The position numbers and the translations under genes were made by a program. A model generated the notes under the pieces. It was not told the DNA's origin and did no database searches. It saw only the letters and a list, made by a program, of their open reading frames with translations. Positions 38,451 to 49,151 of a stretch of DNA of 64,000 bases are shown piece after piece. Source of the DNA: Acanthochromis polyacanthus (taxonomy: Eukaryota; Chordata; Actinopteri; Pomacentridae); assembly GCF_021347895.1 (NCBI RefSeq), contig NC_067131.1:6724653-6788652 (forward strand), read 5' to 3'. Position 1 is the stretch's first letter, and the number at the start of each line of letters is the position of its first letter.

Positions 38451-39367
38451 GTGGCTCATGCTTTCCAAAAACAAGAATCAAACCTGTAAAGTCTCATGGG
38501 GAAGACTTTCTTTCATAAGCAGCTGGGGATCTAAAGCTTAGACCCATTCTCTTCTGGTTTTGTCCAACTGCTTCACTAAGGAGGCACTCCACAAATTATG
38601 TGAGGTCCTTCAAGAAACAACATAAAGCCTCTCACGCACTGCAAGGCCTCAGGGTCAAACTGGTAAAAACAGGACAGATGAGAGACAAAGATTCACATAT
38701 AAGGGAGCATAATACACAATACCTTTATTTGCATGGCATCTTTACTTTACAATAAGGCAAACAGTGGAAACAAATTCAAACAAATGAGATCCAAACCATG
38801 CAATATGACAAGATAAAATCAATGCACATTTAAGACAGCAGCCATTGCGTCCAAGTGTACTTCAGTGAAAATTATTGTGCTAATATTAAAGTATGCATAG
38901 CAATAACACGCCTAGTGTCTGCAAGTAAATATTGTAAACCAGTAAAATATACAATTTCCATCACACTCATGAGAATATTTCCAATGTTTCGTGGCAAGAA
39001 GCAGAATCCACTTTGGAGATAATCGTGCGTAAATTACGCTCCACAATGTTCCTGTTGGACTTTTTCCTCCTTCACTGCGTGCGTCTGTGCGCATGTGACA
39101 TCATTGATGGGATTGGCTCGCCCTGACTGGGGTGGAGAGTCTCTTCCACAGGCTACACAGGGAGAAGGAGAGCAGAGAGTGAGGGACAGAAGGGAAGAGT
39201 TTTCCAGCGGCCACGGACCTCAACGCAGGGCCACCTCCACTCAAAGCGAACCACGCCCCGGGGGCGGCAGGGGGAGACCGTCCACTCCCCAGCTGCCCAA
39301 ACAGTCCTGTAATGGCAGAGAGAGATGAACTGTGAAGGGGCGCTTTAACAGGGCACAGGTTGGCAAC
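38451..39367 (+). other. kcng3: KCNG3 upstream region and probable 5' UTR
   Basis: AT-rich to about 39000, then GC-rich and CpG-rich up to the start codon. An inverted CCAAT box (GATTGGCT) lies at about 39112. The transcription start cannot be placed from sequence alone. Confidence 0.4.
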
Positions 39368-39993
39368 ATGAAGTTCGGGAAGAGCATCTGCGTGCTCAAC
39401 GTAGGGGGAACCCGGTACGCCTTCACCCGTGAGGTGATCAGGGATTTCCCTCTCCGGCGCGTCAGCCGCCTGCATGCCTGCGCAACCGAGAAAGAGGTTC
39501 TTGAACTGTGCGACGACTACGACCGGGACCGGAATGAGTTTTTCTTCGATCGCCACGCGCAGGCTTTCGTGTTCATTATGCTCTACGTGCGCTCCGGTAA
39601 ACTCCGGTTTGTTCCCGGAGTGTGTGAGCTGTCCTTCTACACTGAGATGCTCTACTGGGGACTGGAGAGCGCGCACTTGGACTCCTGCTGCCAGAAGCGC
39701 CTGGACGACAGGATGTCTGACATCGGACTGGACAGTCTGTCCGAGGGGGACATTAGGGTGTCCGCGGACGAGTCTCAGAGCCCGGAGGAGTCGGTGCCGC
39801 GGACTGCACTCACCGGCCGCGCTAGATGGCTCGAGATGATGCGCAAAACATTTGAGGAGCCCAACTCTTCCCTTGCAGCGCAGCTTTTGGCTTCAGTGTC
39901 CGTGATCTTTGTCATTGTTTCTATGATAATGCTGTGCGCCAGCACGCTGCCGGATTGGGATACAGCCAAGAGAAACACTGTGGAGGAGCACAG
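39368..39993 (+). CDS. kcng3: KCNG3 coding exon 1 (T1 domain, S1)
   Basis: Opens MKFGKSICVLNVGGTRYAF (human MTFGRS...VVLNVGGARYS) and ends NTVEEH plus two bases before donor GTAGGC. GC-rich, in the setting of a likely promoter island that starts near 39100. The split codon AG|G gives R209. Confidence 0.97.
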
Positions 39994-42003
39994 GTAGGCG
40001 ATGATCAAGAGTCAGTAAAGTTCAAGGAATAACAGGGCCCCCTCATGAAAAAGCTGCCAAATGTTTAGGCGCAATGTGTGTGGATATCTTAAAAGTGACA
40101 TGGTGCTCTGAAATCCTGTGCGTAAAAGTGAATTCAACAGGCTGGGCCGTGTAAAGGATAGATTTCTGTCATTACAAACACTCTATAAATAAATAATAAC
40201 ACTCATAGAGGATTTCATATGAGCGGCTGCTTGCGTTCAAAGCAGCGGATCCAGGAAGTTGCCGCATTGAGGCATTTTTTATACTCCAGCTCTTTGAGTG
40301 CCAGTATTGTTCACTATGAAAAGATTAAAAAATGACGAATGATTTTGAAGCAGGATATTCAAAACATCTACGCATTAGATGGAAAGGGAATTTGTCACTG
40401 GGATTTAATGACGCTGCTGAAGTCAATAAACAAACTGACAAGTTTCGACCAATACATTAAACATTAGGATCCTCCGTGACAGTCAGACAAGCCCCCAGGA
40501 TAGCTAAATCAATGATGAATCCATAGTGTCTAAAAAGTGAGGTGTTGCTCTATCTTCCTCCTTACTTTTCCCCTCCTCCTCGCAGTTGATATATGTCTTC
40601 ATTGCACAGTGCACAAGAAGGACAAACACATCAGATAATGCTGCATTCATGATATTTGTCTGGTTGATGAGGTGAAAGTAGAATGTGTACTGAGGGATTA
40701 TATATTAATGTAAGCAAACAAAAAGAAATTAGGCCACTATCAGTGGTCAGCTTCTGTCTGAGTCACCTTTTGGAGAGTTAGTTGGACTGAAGTTTGTGCA
40801 TGCAGGGTGAAAAAGTACATTCTCTCTCTCTCTCTCTCTCTGCATTTTTTCTGGCCTCAGTCACTCTCTATATAAGGTCAGGTTATGTTCACTCAGACTG
40901 GATACGGTTTAGAGGTTTGGATCGGTTGCAGTGCACTGCACCATGGTTAGGTAATCAGTTGAAAGTAGTTTTCATCAGGGTCAACAGGATTCCTATTTAG
41001 TCTCATGCCGGTGGGTGATGCAGTTCTATCAGCTGCTCCATAATTTGGTTTGGTTTAATTGTGCTGATTGTTGCCCTTCAGGCTTTGTGGCATTTGCTTA
41101 AATGGGGTAATCGAGTGGCATCTCTTTGAAGGGTTTTATCCCCCCCCACTGTCCCCTTCTGCGCATCTGTCCTCTTGTCTTTGTTTGCTCGCATTTCCCA
41201 TCATTTACTTCACCCCCTGCTTTGCTTCCTTATTTCCTCCCATTTACTGATTGTCCAGCAGTATCTCATGTCATCCATATCTCCCTGTAGCTCCTCTGCC
41301 ATTTCCTGTTTACAGTGTGTTCAACTCATTTTTCCCTCCTCTCCTCTCTCTCTGTAGGATCGTGGAGGCAGTGTGCATTGGCTGGTTCACAGCTGAGTGC
41401 ATAGTGCGCTTTCTGGTGGCCAAAGACAAGTGGGAGTTCCTCCGCAGGCCGCTCAACATCATCGACGTAATCGCCATCACCCCCTACTATGTCACCATGG
41501 CGATGGCCCGGGCGGGGATGCCTGGCGCCGGGCTCGGGGTCGCCGGCGTGTTCCTGCGGGTGCTGCGGATGATGCGGGTGTTCTGGCTCATGAAGCTGGC
41601 CAGACACTTCCTGGGCCTGCAGACTCTGGGCCTGACGCTCCGCCGCTGTTACCGGGAGATGGTGATGCTGATGGTGTTTGTGTGCGTTGCCATGGCGATA
41701 TACAGCGCTCTGGCCCAGCTCCTGGAGCATGGCTTGGACTTGGGCACGCAGAACCACGACTACGCCAGCATCCCGGCCGCTGCCTGGTGGGTCATCATCT
41801 CCATGACGACGGTGGGGTACGGGGACGTGTATCCGGTGACTATTGGGGGACGGGTGCTCGGCGGGATGTGCGTGGTGAGCGGCATCGTGCTCCTGGCTCT
41901 TCCCATCACCTTCATCTACCACAGTTTCGTTCAGTGCTACCAAGAACTCAAGATGCGCTCCGCCAGATACGCGCGCAGCCTCTCTGCAGAGATGCTGCAA
42001 TGA
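39368..42003 (+). CDS. kcng3: KCNG3 (Kv6.3), silent voltage-gated potassium channel subunit (2 coding exons, 423 aa)
   Basis: KvS subunit: not active alone, it joins Kv2 (KCNB) subunits at the plasma membrane and changes their gating. Exon 1 (39368-39993) encodes the cytoplasmic T1 assembly domain (about residues 8-110, with DFPLRRVSRLHAC and CDDYDRDRNEFFFDRHAQAF) and S1 (about 172-192). Exon 2 (41358-42003) encodes S2 (210-229), S3 (240-260), S4 with R276, R279, R282, K288 and R291, S5 (310-332), the selectivity filter TVGYGD (360-365) and S6 (375-398). S6 has PIT at 391-393 where conducting Kv1-Kv4 channels have PVP, as expected of a silent subunit. Length matches human KCNG3 (about 425-436). 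The ATG at 39368 is the only in-frame ATG; the frame is open upstream but without another. It is divergent from MTA3 and upstream of COX7A2L, as in human. Confidence 0.97.
40820..40842 (+). repeat. (TC)n microsatellite in the KCNG3 intron
   Basis: About eleven TC units in the 1364-bp intron (39994-41357). The rest of the intron shows nothing else. Confidence 0.85.
41358..42003 (+). CDS. kcng3: KCNG3 coding exon 2 (S2 to C-terminus)
   Basis: The acceptor is a pyrimidine-rich tract ending CTGTAG. Starts IVEAVCIGWFTAECIVRF and ends SARYARSLSAEMLQ, stop TGA 42001-42003. Carries S2-S6, the pore and a short C-tail; the human gene has the same two-exon layout. Confidence 0.97.
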
Positions 42004-44160
42004 AGCGTGCATTTATACCAAAACAAAACCAACTCATCAAATCACTCCCATTGTGAAATAATGATGCCAGCTGCCCTGTATGTGTGTGTGTGTGTGTTTT
42101 AATATTTCCTGCACCTGATTTTATTTGCTTCCTGCTGTGTTGATGATCTCGCCTTCAGCCAGCATGCTCTGCTCGTGCCTCCTGGAAAAAAAGAAAAGAA
42201 AAAAAAACACAGTTTGAACAGGCTAACAGGAACACACAAATAATGACTTATTTAACACACCGAGGTGCAGACAATCCGGTTTTTGCTGTGGCTGCTGTTT
42301 ACACTGTATTCCCATGGTTACTGGCAGGGATGGCTGCAAGGAGGGTGCAGTGTGTGTTTGTGTTTTTTCTGACCATCACTTTGTCTAAAGCTTTGCACCC
42401 AGATGGTACAAGTTACAAAAGATTGACGTGTGACCTAGATGCATCCTGTTAAACCTGTGAAAGAGAAGAGAAGGGGCGAGCATGTGAGTGCAAACTGGGG
42501 ATGGAGAAGGGGTTAGGCAGAGGGCTTTGGTGTGTAGGAGGAGCTTAAGTCGACATTAATGACATATGAAGACAGGTCAGCGGGAACTAAGGTGACAGAC
42601 AATGACAGGGCAGATGGAGTGGGAAATGGCTGGTGAAAGAATAACAGATGAAGGAATGTGGAGATCACAAAGAATGAATAGATGGAGTGTATACTGCTTC
42701 TCCATTTGAGAGTGAATGTAATGCATTTTGTATTTCTGTGTCTCCAAGGCAACCTCATCCTCCAACATGTCAATCATGATGGTGGTTGATTTGTGTGCAC
42801 ACAAATAGTCTACATCCACGCACACCTCCTGGCTGGCAAACACCACTTTTTTCCCTTTTTCTTCTTCTTTTTCACTATGATTATTGGGACGATCACATCA
42901 CAGGATAAGCTTTAAAAAAAAAAGAAGTGTGGAGTAAAAATGAACAGTAGAGGTTGTCACAGATGATGGTTCTGACATTCGTGATTCAGACATGTTTGCA
43001 CAGTCCGCGCTTTGCCAAAATGATACGATTTGTTGAGGAGACACATGATCCAAACAAACAAGTCAACACCTCTCCCACACAACAGTCTTTCTCTGCATCT
43101 CCTCTCCTCTTCCTCCTGTTGCCATCAACCGTCCTCCTTTTTTTTTTTTTTTTTTTTTGGTTGCACACAAATGAGCACACGTCCAGATCTTCTTTTGCAA
43201 AAGGAAATCAAACAGTTAATGAGTCTGTCATGATCATTGCAGCCCTGAGTGAGTTTGGCCTGCACCATGGCCATCGCAGTATCCTCGTTGTGGTTGTTAT
43301 TGGTGTGCTTTCTTTTTTTTTATAGGTAGTTTGGCTGCCACAGAAATTAAATTAAAACACAATCAATATTTTATTACCTACCTTATAATGCATAAATCAT
43401 GTAGCATAGATTAGAGCCCAGTGGATTTTGGCCTGGCCTGATTGAAACTATCAATCACAACTTTTTTCATCAATACACCATGGAGTTGTAATTAATGTGA
43501 TCAATGTGTGAGCTTTTTTAATAAAACTACTCTGTGCAAAATGTCTGTGAATGTTATTGCAAATCGTAGAAATGGCCTTAACTGACTCCAATATCTGCTT
43601 CCACAGTGTTAGAATATCTTTCTTTGTAACCTCCATGCATGATCAGAGGTAAGATAGGGCATTTTTTGGTATGGACCCTGCTAAAATTCAAAAGTTCTTA
43701 TGTGATGATGCACTGTACACTCCTGGTCTGCCTCCTGTTAGCAATGGGACGTTGCACTGAATGTGAGGAACACCTGGCGTTCAGTGCATTCACTGGATTC
43801 ACACCGGGGTGAGCAGTAATGCACTCAGTCTGGCTCACAAAGTACTGCTACAGGGGTAAATCGACCGACTCGAAAACTGCTGCTGCTCTCAGGCTTTGGA
43901 CTTTTCAAACGCTTCTCTCACTGAGCTCAGGAGCTGCTACCAGGAGATATTTGGGAGGTGTTTCGTCATAAACCAAAGTTCTCAAGCTCGTACGTTTTGC
44001 TAAATTACACAGAACATTCATGCCTGTTCAGGATCATATCACACATGTGGTGAAGACTTGGAAGAAATTTAATAGAAGGTGTTAGGGGTATTTGTGGGGG
44101 AAACGGAAGTCATCACTATACTGACAAGTGGATGCTTCACACACATCTTCAACCTGACAG
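42004..44160. other. KCNG3 3' flank, no gene seen
   Basis: Includes probable KCNG3 3' UTR with a TG run near 42083 and a T run at 43138-43158. No other exon or RNA gene recognised. Confidence 0.5.
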
Positions 44161-44167
44161 CACAGAA

Positions 44168-44622
44168 GGTTTGCACAGTCAAGATTCAAGTTTTTTTTTT
44201 TTTTATTTATCCCTGTGGGTAGATTTGTTGTGCAGAAAAAATGATTGCATTTGGCATTCCATTACAAAACACACATTGAATCTGACAGGTAGGCCCTCAG
44301 TGTTCTTCCATTCGCCAGTATAACAGCTGGGATGAGTAAAAAGATAAGATAAACTAAATTAGATCAAGATAAATAAGAAACAAGACACAATAAAAAAAAT
44401 CTTAGGGAAATAAAAGCAATCTTTGGGACAAAAATGTAAAATTTATAAATCACAGTGACTTCAAGGTGGGAACCCAGGTAAGAGTTTTGATTTGTCACAC
44501 ACAGTATGAGCATTAAGATGCAAATCAACTAATTTATGAGGCTGTGCACTTACAAAAAGACATGATCAGAAACATTCCTTAAAAAAGTTGTGTGTATGTT
44601 TATGCAAAAGAGTGTCTATGTG

Positions 44623-44659
<37 letters not shown>

Positions 44660-44900
44660 GTGTGTCACTGTGTTGTTGTTAGAAATAAGCTGCTGTGACT
44701 TGGATTCAGATCTGAGGTCAGAGTTTACAGTTCTGACAACACGAAGAAAGAAGCTCTTCTTGCGTCTCACTGTGTTTACCTTGATATTGTGCAGTGGTCG
44801 GTAAAGCGTTGTTGGAGTGGTGAGGGTCCTCCATGACCCTGCTTGGTGTAGATGTCCTAGAGGATGGGGACCTGCAGGATCCTCTTTATCAATTTATCTA
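44168..44900. repeat. Degenerate retroposon-like stretch with (AT)n
   Basis: TTTATTTATCCCTGTGGG-type tail at about 44195, an AT microsatellite at 44624-44653, and AAGAAAGAAGCTCTTCTTGC near 44743, a phrase seen in fish LINE/SINE 3' parts. Strongly decayed; boundaries uncertain. Confidence 0.4.
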
Positions 44901-45329
44901 ATCAAAATCCATTCAGTAAAGACCAGAGAAGTGTTTGTGCAGAACACAATGAGATCACATTGAATTTGACCTCTGGCTTTTTGGATACAGACTGTAATCA
45001 ATTCATCAATTTAGCATATTAGACACTTGTGCAAAAGTTTGTCACAATTAGAACCCCTTGACCTCGAGCTTGAGCTTCAGTTACAGCCAAAGATGTGTTT
45101 TTTGAGGTTAAAGTGACAATGAACTTGAAGCACGGACATCTAAGCAATCCTCTAGTCCAAGTGGACATTTATTCTACATGTCACCCTCTCTGTGCCTCTA
45201 GAGGAAACGTTAAGGAATCACTAAAACAGTCTGGAAAACATGAACAATCTGTACAAAATGTTCTGACAATTATTTCAGTAAAGATTCAACTATTTCACTG
45301 AAGAGAAGGTTTCAGAGACCCCTTAACGG

Positions 45330-45402
45330 ACTGGTGACCTGTTTAGGCTGCATCCTGCTATTGGCTTTCTCCACAGAATAAAGCAAATGGATGGATGGAT
45401 GA
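45330..45402 (+). repeat. SINE/LINE tail fragment ending (GGAT)n
   Basis: GGCTGCATCCTGCTATTGGC, then AAATGGATGGATGGATG. The ending resembles the common fish retroposon tail ...AGCGG...AAATGGATGGATGG. Confidence 0.45.
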
Positions 45403-48400
45403 AAGTTTCATTTTATGGTACCACTACAGTCTTGACAGTCATATGATTCATCCTCTGGGGATTATCGGTATTTGTATGAACTGTCGTGGCAACAAATCCA
45501 ACAGTTGCCAAGACATATCAGTCCAAACCAAAGCGATGAGCTGAATAACCAGGAATACAGTTCACAGCATGGCTTGTCTGTCACATTTCTTTGCATGGCA
45601 GCATCTAAATGAGTGTTTACTAGGGATGTAGTGCAACAACTTAATGTGTATCAAGCTTTTGCATTTGCTGAATAAATTTCACTGATAATCTAAAGACCCA
45701 AAAGGCTTAATTTGCGACTTCCTAGGAAAATACATGATAAAATCTTCACGTTTATGGCAGTGAAAAAATGTACTCACCTTAAACCACTCACCAGTTCATC
45801 TCTATTTTTTGCAGCTTTTAGCTAGCTTGCAGTGCTTTCTTCTCACAGGCAGTCAAGAGCACTTGTAAACTGTGTTTTTTGAAAAGCTCTTCAACGAACA
45901 CAGCAAGATACAGCAAGATAGGCTCCAGCCCTGCACACAGCAAGACAGAGAGAAAATACAAGTTAACACAGCCTTAGATGGAGGGCTGTAGACAAACTTT
46001 CAACAAACAAAATGAATCCTAAAAATGTTACATGATATAACAGAAGAAAAGCAGGTAATCTCTGACATTTACATTTTTTATTCATGCGAAATAAATTGGT
46101 CTCTTGTTGTGGATCAAAGTTTTCTCAGCAGTTACAAACTCATTAATTTACCAAAAGCGTAATTTCCACAAGAGGTCGAGGGACTTTTCATGCTGGAGGG
46201 GAACATCTGCAGGTGCTATTCAGAGCTGAAAAACACAGCGACCTTTTCGTTTAAAAGGCGAAACAAAACAAAAAAAATGAATCATATTTTGATTACCACT
46301 TCACAATTTGGGATCATAGTCATAGTTAAAAGAACTGATAGGAAAGCAAAGTTTCATAACAATGTCACAAAATATCAATAAGTGTAATTTAAGGAAGGGT
46401 TAGTTAATATTTCACTCTGAAGCTAAAAGGACCAGATGTAGTAGTAGCAGCTAAATCCATTTTCTGTATCAAAAGTACAGGCACAGTATTAATTTTAACA
46501 GCTGCTTGTAGCATCCCTGGCATTATTAAAGAAGTGCTCTCTGACTGATGCCTTTTCAGTTGTTTTATTTTGAAAGACACCGTAAGAGCTAGGACAATAA
46601 CAGAAAAAGAAAACGAAATATCACATTCATATCTTAGCTTGAATACATTTACTGTAATAATAGCTCATAGAAAAATTGAATTAATCCCAAAATATACACA
46701 TTATAAACGAACGAGTAATGACCGGACGATACTACAAAAACTCAACCTAGCTAAAACACACAGTCAAAGTTGACACAAAGTCCACAAAACCATCAATAAA
46801 AAACGTCACAATTTAAACTACCATAAACTCAAATTAAACAGAAACACACACACACAAACCTTGTCCCCTTTTAGCCAGGTGCTGAATTTTTAAATGGTTT
46901 GTCCGTTTTCTATTTCCTAAACTTTCCGTTTTTTACCTACACTCTACACTTTTTGTTGTCAGACGCCATACTCCTTCCTGCCATACAACACTACCAAAAT
47001 AAAAGCACCCGATTTAACTTAATCAGAAGGAACTTAAATAATAAGAAAAATCGAGATGAACAGATAAAATTTAGGTCATTTACACTGCTAACCCACTTAA
47101 AGTAACTTCATAATTTATAGTTTTTTCGTTTGTTAATGACAGAACGGATGCCAAAGCACGTAAATCACATTTTCTCACTGATAACTCCAGGAAATACGTT
47201 TGTTATCAGTAAAGTTTTTATTCTCATAGATTTATTTTGAATGTACTTTAACCAATCAAGGCTATCTGGTTTGGTTGTAGCCTCACTAATGTCTCATTAG
47301 CAGCAAGATAAATGTGGCCTTGAAGCATTTACACAAGTTTTACTTCTTAAAACATTTTCTTGAAGGACTGTGGAATGATATTAACATTTTATGTTTGTTT
47401 TGCTGTGAGCATCTTGACACTGTGCTTTACTTATTTTGGCACTGATATATTAAAAGACAATGGCAAGAGGTTTCTATGATTATTAATGTTGCTTTTATGG
47501 ATGATTTATCTTTATTGTATGCACGCATACAATAAAAAAAAGAAACAGTACCAAAGCATATATCATCAATCATCTTAGCTGAGTTTCATTTTAATAAGTG
47601 CACCAGTAAAAACAGTCAGAGTGTAGTAATTATTGTCAATGTTTTGGATACTATCATCTATTTTCAAAGTGTTTGAGTATTCTTCCTTAAAATTTTCACA
47701 TCTCTTAAGCATACACATAATCTCCACTTTGTGAAATCTTTCTTGAAAAGCTTTAATGATATCAGTGTATCGTGCCCTTTTTTAGAGTTGGCATGATAAA
47801 TCTGGGAGTCCCTTATTTTGGCACTGGTACTATAGAAAAAACTGAATGTTTACTAATGATATATTTATGGCAGATTTTTCTTTATTGTACTGTTTGGGTT
47901 TTTAAGTTACAACAGAAAGAATATGCTAGTTAAATTGTTTGAATGTTGTAACAGTTAACATTGAATGTCTTTATTTGAGTTTACCTTGTTGTTTTGTTTT
48001 ATCTGTTTGCTTTTCATTTTTATGCAACTTTAATTATTTCTTTCTTTCTCTATTATGTGTTGCCACTGGTCCCTGTGCCTGGCATTTTGTTCGTAAGACT
48101 GCACTTTATGTACATTCAATAAAAAGACAAAAATATCAAAGTTTAGAACATCAGAGGTTGCAGCCCCAAATATTTTATACCTATATCCCCCTAAATCTAG
48201 TCATCTGTCATTCCAATCATATCCTAAAGTCCTCAGAACGCAATAAGATCAAAGTGACTGGGATATTACTTCACTGTTTGTTATGATTTTATTGTGCAGT
48301 GACATTAATGTGTGTAACTATGTGCCAAAGTGGGTGAAAACTCATGTTTCCTTGCCACTTGTCTCTTGACACTTTTATTCTACACAATACTGTTTTCCAT

Positions 48401-48950
48401 ATGTGCATTTTGCTTTGATTTGACCATGCCATTGTAACATTGCAGAGAATACTATCCTGGGCGTATTTGTGTTAATATTACGTTACAGTGTACATCCATC
48501 ATACGGGGGATTAATGTAAAAAAAACATTCATTAATTAGTTTCAGTAAACCTTTAAGTCAAATGTGATGTAATTGTTTGTTTCTTTGTTCATACTTACTT
48601 TTCCTTATTCCTGTTTGCTGATTCTCCATGCAGGACTAGTGTTTTGGAGGGAACTGGTCTACCACTTCCTGGATTTATGCTATTGCTGATGTCATCACTG
48701 GGCCAAACCAAGTGGAGGGTTTTTTCCTTTTTTGTTGAATGTTTCTTTTGCATTAAAAGGCATTATTCAGTAGTGATTTCAAATGTTTAGCTCTTAGGGA
48801 GACATTTAGAAATGTTAACAGAGTAATTGGATGGAATTAAGAGTTTAAAATCTAAAGACGGCAATCCTGGGCTAAGACGGCATATAAAAAATCATAACAG
48901 AACCTCTTGTTTAGAGAATATTTTCCTAAAATACCTCTTCCAGGTCAGCA
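45403..48950. other. Intergenic DNA before COX7A2L, no gene seen
   Basis: AT-rich, with no recognisable exon, RNA or intact mobile element. Confidence 0.5.
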
Positions 48951-48989
48951 CTCTATATTTAAACAGGCAGCGCTGGGGCAGCCTCCTGA

Positions 48990-49012
48990 TACGTCACTTT
49001 CCGTCGACGGAA
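48990..49012 (+). promoter_or_regulatory. cox7a2l: CRE-like site and GGAA/TTCC palindrome upstream of COX7A2L
   Basis: TACGTCAC at 48990-48997 resembles a CREB/ATF half-site. It is followed at 48999-49012 by the perfect 14-bp palindrome TTCCGTCGACGGAA, two inverted ETS-type GGAA cores. They lie 70-90 bp before the ATG. Nuclear genes for respiratory proteins are commonly driven by ETS (GABP/NRF-2) and CREB sites. Function here is inferred. Confidence 0.45.
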
Positions 49013-49079
49013 GCAGCAGGAAGGCCCTTACCGGTTGATTTTGTTGTGTGGAAAACCTTTCCCGTCCTTCAACAAGAAA

Positions 49080-49151
49080 ATGAACTACAAATTCAGCGGT
49101 TTTACTCAGAAGCTGACGGGCTCTGCTACTCCTGCCGCCCACAGTCCTCAG
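49080..49151 (+). CDS. cox7a2l: COX7A2L coding exon 1 (residues 1-24)
   Basis: Encodes [20 protein letters not shown] and then HSPQ, donor GTGAGA. The N-terminal region of SCAF1 is the part that binds complex III. An upstream in-frame ATG at 49035 exists, but the conserved protein starts here. Confidence 0.94.

Noticed and set aside
39101..39676. A 191-aa minus-strand frame over KCNG3 exon 1
   Set aside because: Antisense shadow of the T1-domain exon, with no family resemblance.
41326..42012. A 228-aa minus-strand frame and a 219-aa plus-strand frame over KCNG3 exon 2
   Set aside because: Shadow frames of the GC-rich KCNG3 exon; the true frame gives S2-S6 and TVGYGD.
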